A stretch of DNA of 64,000 nucleotides from Microbacterium maritypicum (lineage in GTDB: Bacteria; Actinomycetota; Actinomycetes; Actinomycetales; Microbacteriaceae). The position numbers and the translations under genes are program-made. Under the pieces are notes generated by a model. It was not told the DNA's origin, did no database searches, and was given only the letters and a program-made list of their open reading frames with translations. Positions 25,100 to 35,168 of this stretch are shown piece by piece. The stretch is from NCBI RefSeq assembly GCF_008868125.1, contig NZ_WAAQ01000003.1, forward strand, positions 62,001 to 126,000, read 5' to 3'. Each line of letters begins with the position of its first letter. Position 1 is the stretch's first letter.

Positions 25100-28000
25100 C
25101 TAGGACTGCGACCGGCGTCGACGCACGATCAGCAGCACGGCACCGCCGAGCAGCAGAGCGAACGCGAGCGCCAGCACCCACGGCGCCAGCAGTCCGCCGG
25201 TGAGGGCGAGCGGCGTCAGCACCGGGTTCTCGGTCGAGCTCTTCGGCGGCGTGATCGTCTCACCGCCGGGAGGTGTGGCCGAGCCCACGGCCGCGTTGCG
25301 CAGCGTCGCCCCTGCCGCGTCGGCGTGCACCGTCACGGAGTAGGTGATCGTGACACTCTCGCCCTCGGCGAGGCTGCCGGACCAGCGCAGCTGCGTTCCG
25401 TCCACGACGGGTGCGGCCACCGTGCGGTCGCCGATGACGGCGGTCGCACCGGGGCGGAGGTCGGCGTGCCGCAGCACTCCGGAGAGGTCATCCGCGATGG
25501 CGACGTCGCCCAGGCCCGTCTCACCGGTGTTGGTGCCGACCAGCGTGTAGGTGACGGTGCTTCCCGTGGCGACGGCCGTGCCCGAACCGGGATCGGCGGT
25601 CTTCGCGAACGTGAAGCCCGGGGTGCCGACCGGGTTCTCGGTCGTCACGGGCGGGGGCGTGATCTCCGCGCCACCGGGCGGGGTGGCGATTCCGGCGACC
25701 GTGTTCGCGATCGTCGCACCGCCGGCATCGCCGTTCACGGTCACCGAGTAGGTGATCGTGACGCGCTGACCCACGGCGAGCACGCCGGACCAGGTGAGCT
25801 CGTCACCCTCCACGACAGGCTCCAGAGCGGGTCCGTCGATCACGGTCGCTGCGGCATCGTCGTTGTAGGCGGCGTGGGCGAGAACACCCGACAGGTCGTC
25901 GGTGATGCGCACGGGCGACAACGCCGTCTCACCGGTGTTCACACCGGTCACCGTGTAGGTGATGACGCTGCCGGGGTCGACCCGGGTCCCCGAGGCGGGG
26001 TCTGCCGTCTTGCGCAGCTCGAAGCCGGGCTCGTTGACAGGGTTCTCGGTCGTCGCGGGAGGCGTCTCGATCGGAGGCACCCCACCCGGCGGGGTCGCCG
26101 AGCCGGAAGCCGAGTTCTCGAGGATCGTCCCGCCGGCATCCGCGTGCACGGTCACCGAGTACGTGACGGTGACGGTCTCGCCGACCTGGAGGACGCCCGT
26201 CCACGAGAGGCGATCGCCGGCCACCGCGGGAGCGGTCGTCTCGGCGGCACCGATCGTGGCGGTCGCGTCGCCGTTGTAGTCGGCGTGAGCGAGGACGCCG
26301 GAGAGGTCGTCCGTGATCGCGACAGGATCGAGGACCGTCTCGCCGGTGTTCACACCGGTCACCGTGTAGGTGATGACGCTGCCGGGGTCGACTGCCGTAC
26401 CCGCTGCCGGGTCGGCGCTCTTCGACACCGAGAATCCGGGCACATTGACGGCGTTCGTCGTGGTGCCGGGCGGCGGGGTGATGACCGAGCCTCCGGGCGG
26501 GGTCGCGGTCGCACTCGCGCTGTTCTCGATCACGGAGCCCACACCGTCGGCCCCGACCGTCACGGAGTACGTGACGATGACGGTCTGACCGACCGCGAGT
26601 GCGCCGGACCAGCCGAGCTTCGCGCCGTCGACAGCCACCGCACCGGCGGGCTGCCCGCCGATCACGGCCGCGGCATCGCCGTTGTACGACGCGTACGGCA
26701 GCACCTGGGAGAGGTCGTCCGTGATCTCGACCGGGTCGAGAACGGTCTGGCCGGTGTTGACGGCGGTCAGCGTGAAGGTGAGCACGTCACCGGGATCCAC
26801 GGCCGTGCCCGCTTCCGGGTCGACCGTCTTCGCGAACGTGAAGCCGGGCTCGTTGACCGGGTGCTCCGTGGTCGACGGCGGCGGCGTGATCGGCGTGCCC
26901 GGCGTGGTGGGGCTGTCGGGGTCGCTCGGGTCCGTCGGGATCAGCGGAGTCGCCGAACCGGTCGCGGTGTTGGCGATCGTCTCGCCGCCGGCGGTCGGGT
27001 CGACCTTCACCGAGTAGGTGATGACCACGTCCTGGCCGGGAAGCAGCACGCCGCTCCATGCGAGGGCACCGTCTGCCACGCTGACGTCGCCGCGGGTGGC
27101 CGTCACGTCGTCGTTGTACGACGCGTGCGCCAGCGCACCGCGCAGGTCATCGGCGATCGAGGCCGGGTCGAGCACGGTGTCACCCGTGTTGCGGCCGGTG
27201 ACGGTGTAGGTGATCACGCTGCCGGGGTCGACGCGCGTACCCGTCTCGGGGTCGGCCGACTTCGTGACCGTGAAGCCGGGGGTGGCCACCGGGTGCTCCG
27301 TGGTCGAAGGCGGCGTCGTCACCGGGGTGCCGGGCGTGGTGGGGCTGTCCGGGTCCGTCGGGTCGGTCGGGATGAGGGGCGTTCCCTCGCCCGTGACGGT
27401 GTTGCGCAGCAGCACGCCGGTCGCGTCCTCGTCGACCGTCACCGTGTAGGTGATGTCGACGCGGGCGCTGGGCGCGAGCGCTCCTGTCCAGGTGAGCGTG
27501 GTGCCGGCGAGGTCGACCGCACCGGTCGAGGCCGACACATCGCCGCCGTACTGGGCGTGTGCGAGCACCGCCGACAGGTCGTCGACGATCGTCGCCGGGT
27601 CGAGTGTCGTGTTACCGGTGTTGACGCCCGAGATCGTGTACGTGATCGTGTCACCCGCGCGCACGGCGGTGCCGGAGGCGGGGTCGGCGGACTTCGTCAC
27701 CTCGAAGCCGTTGTCGACGACCGGGTGGTTCGTCTCCACGGCCGGCGGGACGATCGGCGTTCCGGGGGTCGTGGGGCTGTCGGGGTCGCTCGGGTCGACC
27801 GGGATCCGAGGAGTGGCCGTACCGGTGGCGACGTTGTTCAGCAGCGCCTGCTTCACGCCCGCGTCGACGGTCACCGTGTAGCGGATGGTGACCGACTCGC
27901 CCCGGGGCACATCGCCGGTCCAGGTCAGCGTGTTGGCGGTGACGGCGACCGAGCCGCGGTCGGCGGTGACGTCGTCGTTGTAGGCGGCGCTGTCGAGCAC

Positions 28001-30298
28001 GCCGGAGAGGTCGTCCACGATCCGGGCCGGGTCGAGGTCGGTGTCGCCGGTGTTGGTGCCGGTGATCGTGTACGTGACGGTGTCTCCAGCGGAGACGGCC
28101 GTGCCCGAGGCGGGATCGGCGGACTTGCTGATCGTGAAGCCCGACCCGATGACCGGGTGCTCGGTGGTCGCGGTCGGCGGGACGATCGGCTCGCCCGGCA
28201 CCTGCGGCCCGGTGGGGTCGCCCGGGTTCGGTGTCGTCGGAGTGGCCGTGCCGCTGACGGTGTTCTGCAGGACCTCACCCGAAGACGCCGCATCCACGGT
28301 CACGGAGTAGGTGATGGTCACGGTCTGCCCGGGCTGGAGCGCGCCGGTCCAGGCGAGGTCGTCGCCGGTGATGGTGGCCGCCCCCGTGGTGACGGGCGTG
28401 CCGTCGATCGAGGTGGTGACGTCGGAGTTGTACGCGGCGTGCGCGAGCACACCCGAGAGGTCGTCGGCGATCGAGGCCGGGTTCAGCACGGTGGCGCCGG
28501 TGTTGGTCCCGGTCACCGTGTACTCGATGGTCTGTCCCGGCTCCACGACGGTGCCGGCGGCGGGGCTGGAGCTCTTGGCGACGGTGTAGCCCGCGACGGG
28601 GTGCTCGGTCGTGACGGCGGGGGGATCGATCGGGGGGAGACCGCCTGGAGGGGTTCCCGAGGCGGTGACGCTGTTGGCGATCCGCTCTCCTTCGACACCG
28701 GCGTCGACGATCACCGAGTAGGTGACGGTGAGCACCTGACCGGGCTCGAGTGCGCCGGTCCAGGCGAGGTCGTCGCCCGTGACGGTCGCAGCGCCCGAGG
28801 CGACGGGCTGTCCATCGATCTTCGTGGCGACATCACCCTGGTACTCGGCGAACGCGAGCACGCCGGACAGGTCGTCGGTCACGCTGACGGGGTCGAGGCG
28901 CGTGTTGCCCGTGTTCTCCGCCTCGACGGTGTAGGTGAGGCGCTGACCGGCGTGCACGGCGACGCCGGCTGCGGGGTCGGACGTCTTGCGCAGCGCCAGG
29001 TCGGGCGCGAGGCGCACGTTCGTGAACGTGCAGGTGACATCCGTGCCGAGCGAACCGGCAGGCTGCTTCACCTCACCCGATGCCGTCACGGCCACCGGGA
29101 TCGTGGAGCCGTTGGAATTGACCTGCACGCAATCCAGGGACTCGGCGTAGCGGGTGCGGTCCGTGGTTCCGGATGCGGCCTCGGAGAGGCGGAAGGTGTC
29201 GCCCTGGTTGGTGAACACCGGTCCCGCGTAATCGGGCTGCAGCCCCGTGCGCTCACCGCGCGTGGTGGCGTCGGTCTGCGCGACCTGGTATCCGGCCGGC
29301 GACTGCACGCGCAGCGCGAACTGGTCGGTGGCGGCGTGACGCCCCTCGGGAAGGTCCTTCTTCAGGGTGAGGGTGTTCGGGAAGGTGCAGCTCGCCATGT
29401 CGGTGGGCGAGAAGCCGGGGGTCGACGTCGAATTGACGGTCAGCCCGCGCGGAAGATCGACCTCGATGATCCTCGGATCGCTACCGGCGACCGACACGAA
29501 GATGTGCCCGAGGTTACCGAAGGCGATGCCGTTGCCCTGCACACCGGCACCCATGTTGTGGACCTGCTTGGCCTCGATGGTCGCGTTGCTCGGCACGAGC
29601 GAGGTGGGAAGGTCGGACGAGTAGATGACGTTGTCCGCCACGAGCACGAGCTGACCCGAGGCACTGAAGGCCATGTCGCCGTTGGCGCCGAACGCGGTGC
29701 TGTCAGCGGTCGGGCGGAGCGTGCCGACCTGCACGTAGGCCTGCGGCGTGACGCTCTCGTTCCAGGCGTACAGGTTGATGGCGCCGTCGACGGAAGTACC
29801 GCTGGCGAAGTAGTAGACGCCGGTCACCGGGTGCACAGCACCACGGAGCACAGAAGAGTTGAGCGTGAACGTCGTGCGGCTCGTGGAGTCGGTCACGCGA
29901 TCGTGCTTGGCGAGCACCTTCGAGCCGGCGGCGTTGGTGACCGTGTACGCGTACCGGCCGCTGGACGAGATACCGAGAGCGTTGTTGGAGTAGTCGAGCC
30001 CGATCGTGGAGGAGCCCAGCGTGCCGCCGTCGCCCGGTGCACCCTGCTCCTTCACCGTGAACTCGCGCACCTCGGTGGCGTTCTGCACGTACACCGCGCC
30101 CGGTGTGCACAGGAACGGACTAGCCGCGGCCGCAGGCGCGGCCGTCAGCGTCCCGCCGACGAACACCATCGACGACGCGACGAGCGCCGTGCTCACGGCG
30201 CCGCCGATCAGTTTCCTTGCACGGCCCCGCCAGCGGCTCTGCCGCTCGGACGGAAGGCCATCGGCTGTGTGGTCCTTGCGGGCAACACGAAACCCCAT
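25100..30298 (-). CDS. Giant cell-wall-anchored protein with nine DUF11-like repeats
   Basis: 1732 residues from ATG 30298 (MGFRVARKDH), where GGGGAG lies six bases upstream. Layout: signal peptide (basic N-terminus, then GGAVSTALVASSMVFVGGTL and an Ala-rich cleavage region); a propeller-like domain (about 60-320) with FLCTPGAVYVQNATEV and GRYAYTVTN; a prealbumin-like domain (about 320-440); nine tandem repeats of about 125 residues, each with a KSADP..GT.V start, TYTVTGxNTGxTxLDP, DDLSGVLAHA and a TPP or TTEHPV linker. The C-terminus is LALTGG, a hydrophobic helix and RRRRSQS, matching the LAxTG substrates of class E sortases. It is probably a surface stalk or adhesin; expect secretion, then covalent anchoring. 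No sortase gene lies in the window. Confidence 0.93.
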   Translation of the reverse strand: MGFRVARKDHTADGLPSERQSRWRGRARKLIGGAVSTALVASSMVFVGGTLTAAPAAAASPFLCTPGAVYVQNATEVREFTVKEQGAPGDGGTLGSSTIGLDYSNNALGISSSGRYAYTVTNAAGSKVLAKHDRVTDSTSRTTFTLNSSVLRGAVHPVTGVYYFASGTSVDGAINLYAWNESVTPQAYVQVGTLRPTADSTAFGANGDMAFSASGQLVLVADNVIYSSDLPTSLVPSNATIEAKQVHNMGAGVQGNGIAFGNLGHIFVSVAGSDPRIIEVDLPRGLTVNSTSTPGFSPTDMASCTFPNTLTLKKDLPEGRHAATDQFALRVQSPAGYQVAQTDATTRGERTGLQPDYAGPVFTNQGDTFRLSEAASGTTDRTRYAESLDCVQVNSNGSTIPVAVTASGEVKQPAGSLGTDVTCTFTNVRLAPDLALRKTSDPAAGVAVHAGQRLTYTVEAENTGNTRLDPVSVTDDLSGVLAFAEYQGDVATKIDGQPVASGAATVTGDDLAWTGALEPGQVLTVTYSVIVDAGVEGERIANSVTASGTPPGGLPPIDPPAVTTEHPVAGYTVAKSSSPAAGTVVEPGQTIEYTVTGTNTGATVLNPASIADDLSGVLAHAAYNSDVTTSIDGTPVTTGAATITGDDLAWTGALQPGQTVTITYSVTVDAASSGEVLQNTVSGTATPTTPNPGDPTGPQVPGEPIVPPTATTEHPVIGSGFTISKSADPASGTAVSAGDTVTYTITGTNTGDTDLDPARIVDDLSGVLDSAAYNDDVTADRGSVAVTANTLTWTGDVPRGESVTIRYTVTVDAGVKQALLNNVATGTATPRIPVDPSDPDSPTTPGTPIVPPAVETNHPVVDNGFEVTKSADPASGTAVRAGDTITYTISGVNTGNTTLDPATIVDDLSAVLAHAQYGGDVSASTGAVDLAGTTLTWTGALAPSARVDITYTVTVDEDATGVLLRNTVTGEGTPLIPTDPTDPDSPTTPGTPVTTPPSTTEHPVATPGFTVTKSADPETGTRVDPGSVITYTVTGRNTGDTVLDPASIADDLRGALAHASYNDDVTATRGDVSVADGALAWSGVLLPGQDVVITYSVKVDPTAGGETIANTATGSATPLIPTDPSDPDSPTTPGTPITPPPSTTEHPVNEPGFTFAKTVDPEAGTAVDPGDVLTFTLTAVNTGQTVLDPVEITDDLSQVLPYASYNGDAAAVIGGQPAGAVAVDGAKLGWSGALAVGQTVIVTYSVTVGADGVGSVIENSASATATPPGGSVITPPPGTTTNAVNVPGFSVSKSADPAAGTAVDPGSVITYTVTGVNTGETVLDPVAITDDLSGVLAHADYNGDATATIGAAETTAPAVAGDRLSWTGVLQVGETVTVTYSVTVHADAGGTILENSASGSATPPGGVPPIETPPATTENPVNEPGFELRKTADPASGTRVDPGSVITYTVTGVNTGETALSPVRITDDLSGVLAHAAYNDDAAATVIDGPALEPVVEGDELTWSGVLAVGQRVTITYSVTVNGDAGGATIANTVAGIATPPGGAEITPPPVTTENPVGTPGFTFAKTADPGSGTAVATGSTVTYTLVGTNTGETGLGDVAIADDLSGVLRHADLRPGATAVIGDRTVAAPVVDGTQLRWSGSLAEGESVTITYSVTVHADAAGATLRNAAVGSATPPGGETITPPKSSTENPVLTPLALTGGLLAPWVLALAFALLLGGAVLLIVRRRRSQS

Positions 30299-30486
30299 GA
30301 CTGTCTCCCCATTCATCGCTTCACCGCTGCGCGTTCGCACGCGGAAGCCCCCGCCCCCTCAGGCGACCGCCGAGCGTCATTCGGGCATGACGAACTCGAT
30401 CCGGGACAAGTCCAGCCTGCCCGGCCCCCGACACGCGGCCCCGCCGATCCCGGAGAATTCACCCCGCCTTTTCACCCCACGCAGAA

Positions 30487-30514
30487 GGGGCGCACCGATG
30501 ACTCGGTACGCCCC
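30487..30514 (-). terminator. Terminator of the FtsX-type ABC operon
   Basis: GGGGCGCACCGA (30487-30498), loop TGAC, TCGGTACGCCCC (30503-30514): a 12-bp stem with one mismatch, just past the permease stop on the minus strand. A second short dyad GGCCCC/GGGGCC overlaps the stop codon. Confidence 0.65.
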
Positions 30515-30528
30515 CGGCCCCGAGGGGC

Positions 30529-33060
30529 CTACTGGCGCGAGCCGATCTCGTCTATCGGACGCGTGCGCATGGTCGCCGTGGTCCCGATCCACATCGCCAC
30601 GAGGGCCAGCGCGCCCATCCCTGCGATGATCGCCAGTGATCCGAGCCCGGGCAGCACGGGCAGCGGCTGCCCTGAGATGCCCATGCTCATGCCGATCAGC
30701 GGAGGCAGGGCGACGACCACCCCGAACACCATGGCGATCACCGCGACGAGCACGGCTTCGATCCGCATCATCGAGCGCACCTGCCCTCGCGACGACCCGA
30801 TCAGCTGCAGCAGTGCCAGTTCGCGCGAGCGCTCGCCCGTCGCCATCACGAGGGTGTTCACCACGGCGATCGCGATGTACCCGAGGATCACCAGCAGCGC
30901 GATGAGACCCGTCCACCCGTTCTGGGACTGCGTGGCCGCGCCGGCGGCCTCCTGCACCGAGCGGTCGCTCACCAGCAGGCCGCGCGCGCCCAGCACAGCA
31001 CGCACCTCGTCCGATGCGCCCTCTTCGACCGTGACGAGTGCGAAGGAATCGAGACCGGTGGTGGTGTGCGCCCTGACCGCGTCGGCGGCCATGGCGAGAT
31101 CGCCGAATCCGAGACCCCGCTCGTACACCGCGACGACCGTCGCCTCGAAGGGCGAGCCGTCGCCGAGATGCCCGACGACGGTGCCGCCGATGCCGACCCC
31201 GAGCACCTGCGCGGCATCCGTGCTCACCGCGACCGTGGTGGTGCCGTCGAGTTCCGCCAGCGACCCCTCCCGCACGCGCAGATCCAGGGCGTGCGCGACG
31301 CTTCGGGGATCCAGGCCCTGCAGCACGTGCTCCGTGCGCTCGAGCTTGCCCTCCAGGTCGTGCGAGTCGAGCACCGCCGTGCTCAGCGCGACCCCCGATG
31401 CCTCGCCCACCCCCGGGGTCTCGCGGATCGCGTCGACGGCCTCAGGCGAGAGACCCGTGGGTGCCGTCACGCGCAGGTCGGCGATGACACCGGCACTGGC
31501 CTGCGTCGCCGCCTCCGCCGCGATGATCGACGGCGCACCGATCTGCACGAGCCCCAGCCCGATTCCGAGGGCGATCGGCAGGATAGCGGAGGCGAGGCGC
31601 CTGCTGTTCGCCGCAGCGTTCGCGGAGGCGAGGAATCCCGCGGATGACATCCGGCGCAGCACGGTTCCGATCAGTCGGACGCTCAGCGACACCAGCCACG
31701 GTCCGAGCACCGCGAGTGCGATGATCAGCAGCATGACAGCGCCACCGGCAGCACCGGCGGCGATCTGCCCGCGCACCACGAGCGGCACGGTCGACACCGA
31801 GATCCCTGCGGCGGCCAGCACGATTCCGGTGATGATGCGCGGCAGGCCGATGGCCGGAGCACCCGTCGTCGACTCCCGCAGAGCCTCGACGGGATCGAGC
31901 TTCGCCACCCGAGACGCCGCGATGCGCGCGGCGCCCCAGGCGGAGGCGAGCACGAGCAGCACGGCTCCGACCGCGGGGAGCGGGCCGACGGCCAGCGCGA
32001 AATCGCCGGGGATCACGCCGGCTGCCACGAAGGCCGACTGCAGCACGCTCGAGAGCAGGTATCCCGGCGCGAGTCCCAGCAGCACGGCGACCACCGAGAC
32101 CCACAGCACCTCACGGGCGACGAGCGCATGCACCTGGGACGGACTCGCCCCGACCGCCCGCAGCAGCGCGTAGTCACGACGTCGCGACTGTACCGACAGC
32201 GACAGGGTGCCCGCCACGATGAACATCGCCACGAGGATGCACGTGCCGACGAATGCGCTGCCGATGGACACGAGCGTCGACCGAGCGGCACCGGAGTCGA
32301 GGAACTCGACGTCTCCTCGACTGTCGCCGGTGCGGGCGCTCAGGCCGGGGAATGCCTCGCGGATCGCGGTCGCCGTCTGCTCGGGATCTGCCCCGGAGAC
32401 GAAGACGCCGAGCGCCTGTGCAGCGCCCTCGTGCGGGTCGAGCTCGTCGATGCGATTCTCGCTGAGGAACACGTGCGAGGCCCGCTCCGGCGCCTGGGGA
32501 GCGACGACCTCGCCGACGACGCGATACTCCGACGGCACGCCACCGTGAGCCAGGACGACCGTGTCGCCCACGGCATGCCCGCTTCCGGCGGTGACGACGA
32601 CCTCGTCCGCTGCGGCGGGCTCCTGCCCTTCTCGCAGCTCGAAGCCCGTGAGTGCAGTGGCCGGCCAGGGGTGCGCCTCGATCACCGCGGATCCGGCATC
32701 CGCGGCATCCGCTCCCGCATCCTGCCGCACGAGCGGGATGGTGACATCGACAACGACGCGGTCGACTCCGGGGAGGGCGGCGATGTCGCGCACCGCGTCA
32801 GCGGGCAGCGGCACGCGCTCCCGCAGCGGAACCGGCAGATCCTCCGGCACATCCACCTGCTGCGGTGCACCGACCACCACGTCGACCGCGGCGTAGCGCT
32901 CGGGTGCCAGCCCTCCGCGCATGCCGGACTCGACGAGCACCCCGAGCCCCGTCACGAGCGCGCTCGCGACGAACACGGCCACCGCCACCCCGACGAAGCT
33001 GCCACGGTGGTGACGAAGGTCAGCACCGACGAGTCGACCCAAGCCCAGAGACGCCGACAT
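30529..33060 (-). CDS. FtsX/MacB-type ABC transporter permease
   Basis: 843 residues. One N-terminal helix (GSFVGVAVAVFVASALVTGL), a large extracellular domain (about 60-270), three helices (VGTCILVAMFIVAGTLSLSV and following), a second block of helices and extracellular domain, and three C-terminal helices. Two FtsX domains, each with the cytoplasmic motif (RDYALLRAVGASPSQV and RELALLQLIGSSRGQV). This large-permease form is typical of antimicrobial-peptide or lipoprotein export and sensing systems of Gram-positives. ATG 33060 overlaps the ATPase stop (TGATG), so the two are coupled. Probably controlled by the two-component system encoded divergently. Confidence 0.93.
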   Translation of the reverse strand: MSASLGLGRLVGADLRHHRGSFVGVAVAVFVASALVTGLGVLVESGMRGGLAPERYAAVDVVVGAPQQVDVPEDLPVPLRERVPLPADAVRDIAALPGVDRVVVDVTIPLVRQDAGADAADAGSAVIEAHPWPATALTGFELREGQEPAAADEVVVTAGSGHAVGDTVVLAHGGVPSEYRVVGEVVAPQAPERASHVFLSENRIDELDPHEGAAQALGVFVSGADPEQTATAIREAFPGLSARTGDSRGDVEFLDSGAARSTLVSIGSAFVGTCILVAMFIVAGTLSLSVQSRRRDYALLRAVGASPSQVHALVAREVLWVSVVAVLLGLAPGYLLSSVLQSAFVAAGVIPGDFALAVGPLPAVGAVLLVLASAWGAARIAASRVAKLDPVEALRESTTGAPAIGLPRIITGIVLAAAGISVSTVPLVVRGQIAAGAAGGAVMLLIIALAVLGPWLVSLSVRLIGTVLRRMSSAGFLASANAAANSRRLASAILPIALGIGLGLVQIGAPSIIAAEAATQASAGVIADLRVTAPTGLSPEAVDAIRETPGVGEASGVALSTAVLDSHDLEGKLERTEHVLQGLDPRSVAHALDLRVREGSLAELDGTTTVAVSTDAAQVLGVGIGGTVVGHLGDGSPFEATVVAVYERGLGFGDLAMAADAVRAHTTTGLDSFALVTVEEGASDEVRAVLGARGLLVSDRSVQEAAGAATQSQNGWTGLIALLVILGYIAIAVVNTLVMATGERSRELALLQLIGSSRGQVRSMMRIEAVLVAVIAMVFGVVVALPPLIGMSMGISGQPLPVLPGLGSLAIIAGMGALALVAMWIGTTATMRTRPIDEIGSRQ

Positions 33061-33827
33061 CACCATTCCCCCAATGCGCTCATGCGGTCGTTGATCTGGG
33101 CCGGGTCGGCGCCGTCGAGGTATCCGGCGAAGGCTCCGTCGGCGAGGAAGATCACCCGATCGGCGTGCGAGGCGACCACCGGGTCGTGCGTCACGACCAC
33201 GACCGTCTGGTCCAGCTCCCTCGCGGTGTGGGCGAGCAGGTCGAGAACCTGCTTGCCGGAGCGCGAGTCGAGCGCGCCGGTCGGCTCGTCGCCGAACACC
33301 ACGTGGGGCCGGGTGATGAGCGCGCGTGCGATCGCCACCCGCTGCTGCTGACCGCCGGAGAGCTCGGAAGGACGGCGACGACGGTACTCGGTGAGGCCCA
33401 CGGCGTCGAGGAGGAAATCGAGCCACCGGGCTTCGAGCCGGCGATTGCCGAGCCGCAACGGCAGGGTGATGTTGTCCTCGACGTCGAGGGCCGGCAGCAG
33501 GTTGTACGCCTGGAACACGAAGCCCACGTGATCGCGCCGGAAGGCTGTGAGCTGTCGCGCCTTCAGCCCCGAGATCTCGGTCCCGCCGAGGTGCACGGTG
33601 CCGTTGCTCGGCCGGTCGAGTCCGGCGGCACTGTGCAGCAGCGTGCTCTTGCCCGACCCGGAGGGGCCCATGATCGCGGTGAACGTGCCCTTCGCGATGG
33701 CGAGGTCGACGCCCCGCAGAGCCGTGACGCGGCTGGCGCCTGAGCCGTAGGTCTTGACGACGGACTGCAGCCGCAGCGCTTCGGAGGGCCGCGCGTCGAC
33801 GGCGGGGGCGAGTGTTGTGAAGGTCAT
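33060..33827 (-). CDS. ABC transporter ATP-binding protein (LolD/MacB type)
   Basis: 255 residues. Walker A GPSGSGKSTLLHSA, Q-loop region VGFVFQAYNLLPALDVEDNI, signature [15 protein letters not shown], Walker [19 protein letters not shown], and switch His in VVVVTHDPVVASHADR. The QxxNLLP sequence is typical of the MacB/LolD subfamily that works with FtsX-type permeases. No convincing ribosome site upstream, so translation may be leaderless. The gene diverges from the histidine kinase across a 123-base gap that must hold both promoters. Confidence 0.95.
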   Translation of the reverse strand: MTFTTLAPAVDARPSEALRLQSVVKTYGSGASRVTALRGVDLAIAKGTFTAIMGPSGSGKSTLLHSAAGLDRPSNGTVHLGGTEISGLKARQLTAFRRDHVGFVFQAYNLLPALDVEDNITLPLRLGNRRLEARWLDFLLDAVGLTEYRRRRPSELSGGQQQRVAIARALITRPHVVFGDEPTGALDSRSGKQVLDLLAHTARELDQTVVVVTHDPVVASHADRVIFLADGAFAGYLDGADPAQINDRMSALGEW

Positions 33828-33950
33828 GATTCGACGCTAGGGACGGCCGATGCCGCACCCCATCCCGCCCGCTGCCGCATCGATGGTGGTGCTGGCTATA
33901 CCGTGCCGCCACGAGCCCTCGGGCAGACTGTGAGAGTGAAGGACGGATGG

Positions 33951-35168
33951 ATGCGCCGCTGGCTGCGTGCGTGGGGGTATCTGGCCGTCGAGGCCGGAGT
34001 CTCGATCGCCTCGGTGGTGTTCCTCTGCCTGGGGATCGTCCTGCTTCCCTTCATGGCCCTCACCGGCGGCGTGCTGGTGATGCCCGAGGCCGTGCAGGGC
34101 CTGCACCGATGGACGGATCTGAACCGTCGCCGCGTCGGCGCCTACCGGGGCGTGGAGCTGGCGCCGATCGGCCATGTGCTTCCGCCGGGGTCGACCATCG
34201 ACGATCGTCTGCGCTTCGCGTTCTCGCGCGCCACCGGCCGCGACGTGCTGTGGCTCGCGGTGCAGGGGCTGCCCGTGCTGTTCGTGTCACTGCTGACGAT
34301 CTCGCTCCCCATCGCCGCGGTCAACACCCTCGCCATCACCTACTACTGGCAGTTCGCACCCGCCGATGATCCGGTCGGTTCGGTCTATCCGGTCACATCG
34401 TGGGAACTCGCGGCGACGCAGCCTCTGCTCGCGCTCGGGTATGCGATCGTCGCGGCGTTCCTGATCCCCGCGGTCGCAGGGCTGGTGTCGTTCGTGTCGG
34501 CGAAGCTCCTCGCGACCCCCGAGAAGTCGCGCCTCGCCGCCCGTGTCGATGCCCTGACCCTCAGCCGTGCCGCGGCGCTCGACGCCCACGCGGCCGAGCT
34601 GCGCCGCATCGAGCGCGACCTGCACGACGGCGCGCAGAACCGCCTGGTGAACGTGGTGATGATGCTCGGGATCGCCGAGCGCGCCCAGGAGACCGGGGGC
34701 GACGTGCTCGAACCGCTGCGGCGAGCGCAGGATGCGGCGACCGATGCGCTCGCCGGGCTCCGCCGCACGGTGCATGACATCTACCCGCCGATCCTCGACG
34801 AGCTGGGTCTGGAAGGGGCGCTGACCTCGCTCGCCGGGCGCAGCGTCGTGCCGTGCACGATCGAGGCGGACGAGGTCGGACGCGTGCCCGCGGCCGTCGA
34901 ATCGGCCAGCTACTTCGTGGTGGCCGAGGCCCTCACGAACGTCAGCAAGTACAGCGAGGCGACGCGCGCCGCGGTGCGGGTCGTGCGCGAGGGCGAGATC
35001 CTGCGCATCACGGTCGAGGACGACGGCGTGGGCGGAGCCGTCGAGCGTCCCGGTGGCGGGGTGGCCGGCATCCGTCGCCGCATCGAGGCCTTCGAGGGTG
35101 CGCTGGAGCTGACGAGCCCTGTCGGCGGACCCACCATCCTGAGAGCGGAGCTGCCATGCGGATCGTGA
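33951..35168 (+). CDS. NarL-type sensor histidine kinase
   Basis: 405 residues from ATG 33951, preferred for its AAGGA ribosome site; GTG codons at 33936 and 33903 are in frame. About four membrane helices occur in the first 190 residues (VEAGVSIASVVFLCLGIVLL, VLWLAVQGLPVLFVSLLTIS and others), then a dimerisation/phosphoacceptor region with RRIERDLHDGAQNRLVNVVM (His is the phosphorylation site) and a HATPase_c domain with SYFVVAEALTNVSKYSEATR and VEDDGVGGA. No obvious extracellular sensor domain, so it probably senses via the membrane or the ABC transporter next door. The 3' end overlaps the response regulator start. Confidence 0.93.
   Translation: MRRWLRAWGYLAVEAGVSIASVVFLCLGIVLLPFMALTGGVLVMPEAVQGLHRWTDLNRRRVGAYRGVELAPIGHVLPPGSTIDDRLRFAFSRATGRDVLWLAVQGLPVLFVSLLTISLPIAAVNTLAITYYWQFAPADDPVGSVYPVTSWELAATQPLLALGYAIVAAFLIPAVAGLVSFVSAKLLATPEKSRLAARVDALTLSRAAALDAHAAELRRIERDLHDGAQNRLVNVVMMLGIAERAQETGGDVLEPLRRAQDAATDALAGLRRTVHDIYPPILDELGLEGALTSLAGRSVVPCTIEADEVGRVPAAVESASYFVVAEALTNVSKYSEATRAAVRVVREGEILRITVEDDGVGGAVERPGGGVAGIRRRIEAFEGALELTSPVGGPTILRAELPCGS

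Noticed and set aside
25325..32173. Very long open frame (2282 codons) on the plus strand opposite the repeat-protein and FtsX genes
   Set aside because: It runs antisense to well-supported genes; its translation is an Asp/Arg/His/Gly-rich string with no domains. In high-GC DNA antisense frames of repetitive genes stay open by codon bias.
34853..35155. Upstream extension of the response regulator overlapping the kinase
   Set aside because: The extra residues are a shadow of the kinase gene; the receiver domain begins at MRIVIAEDD with a ribosome site.
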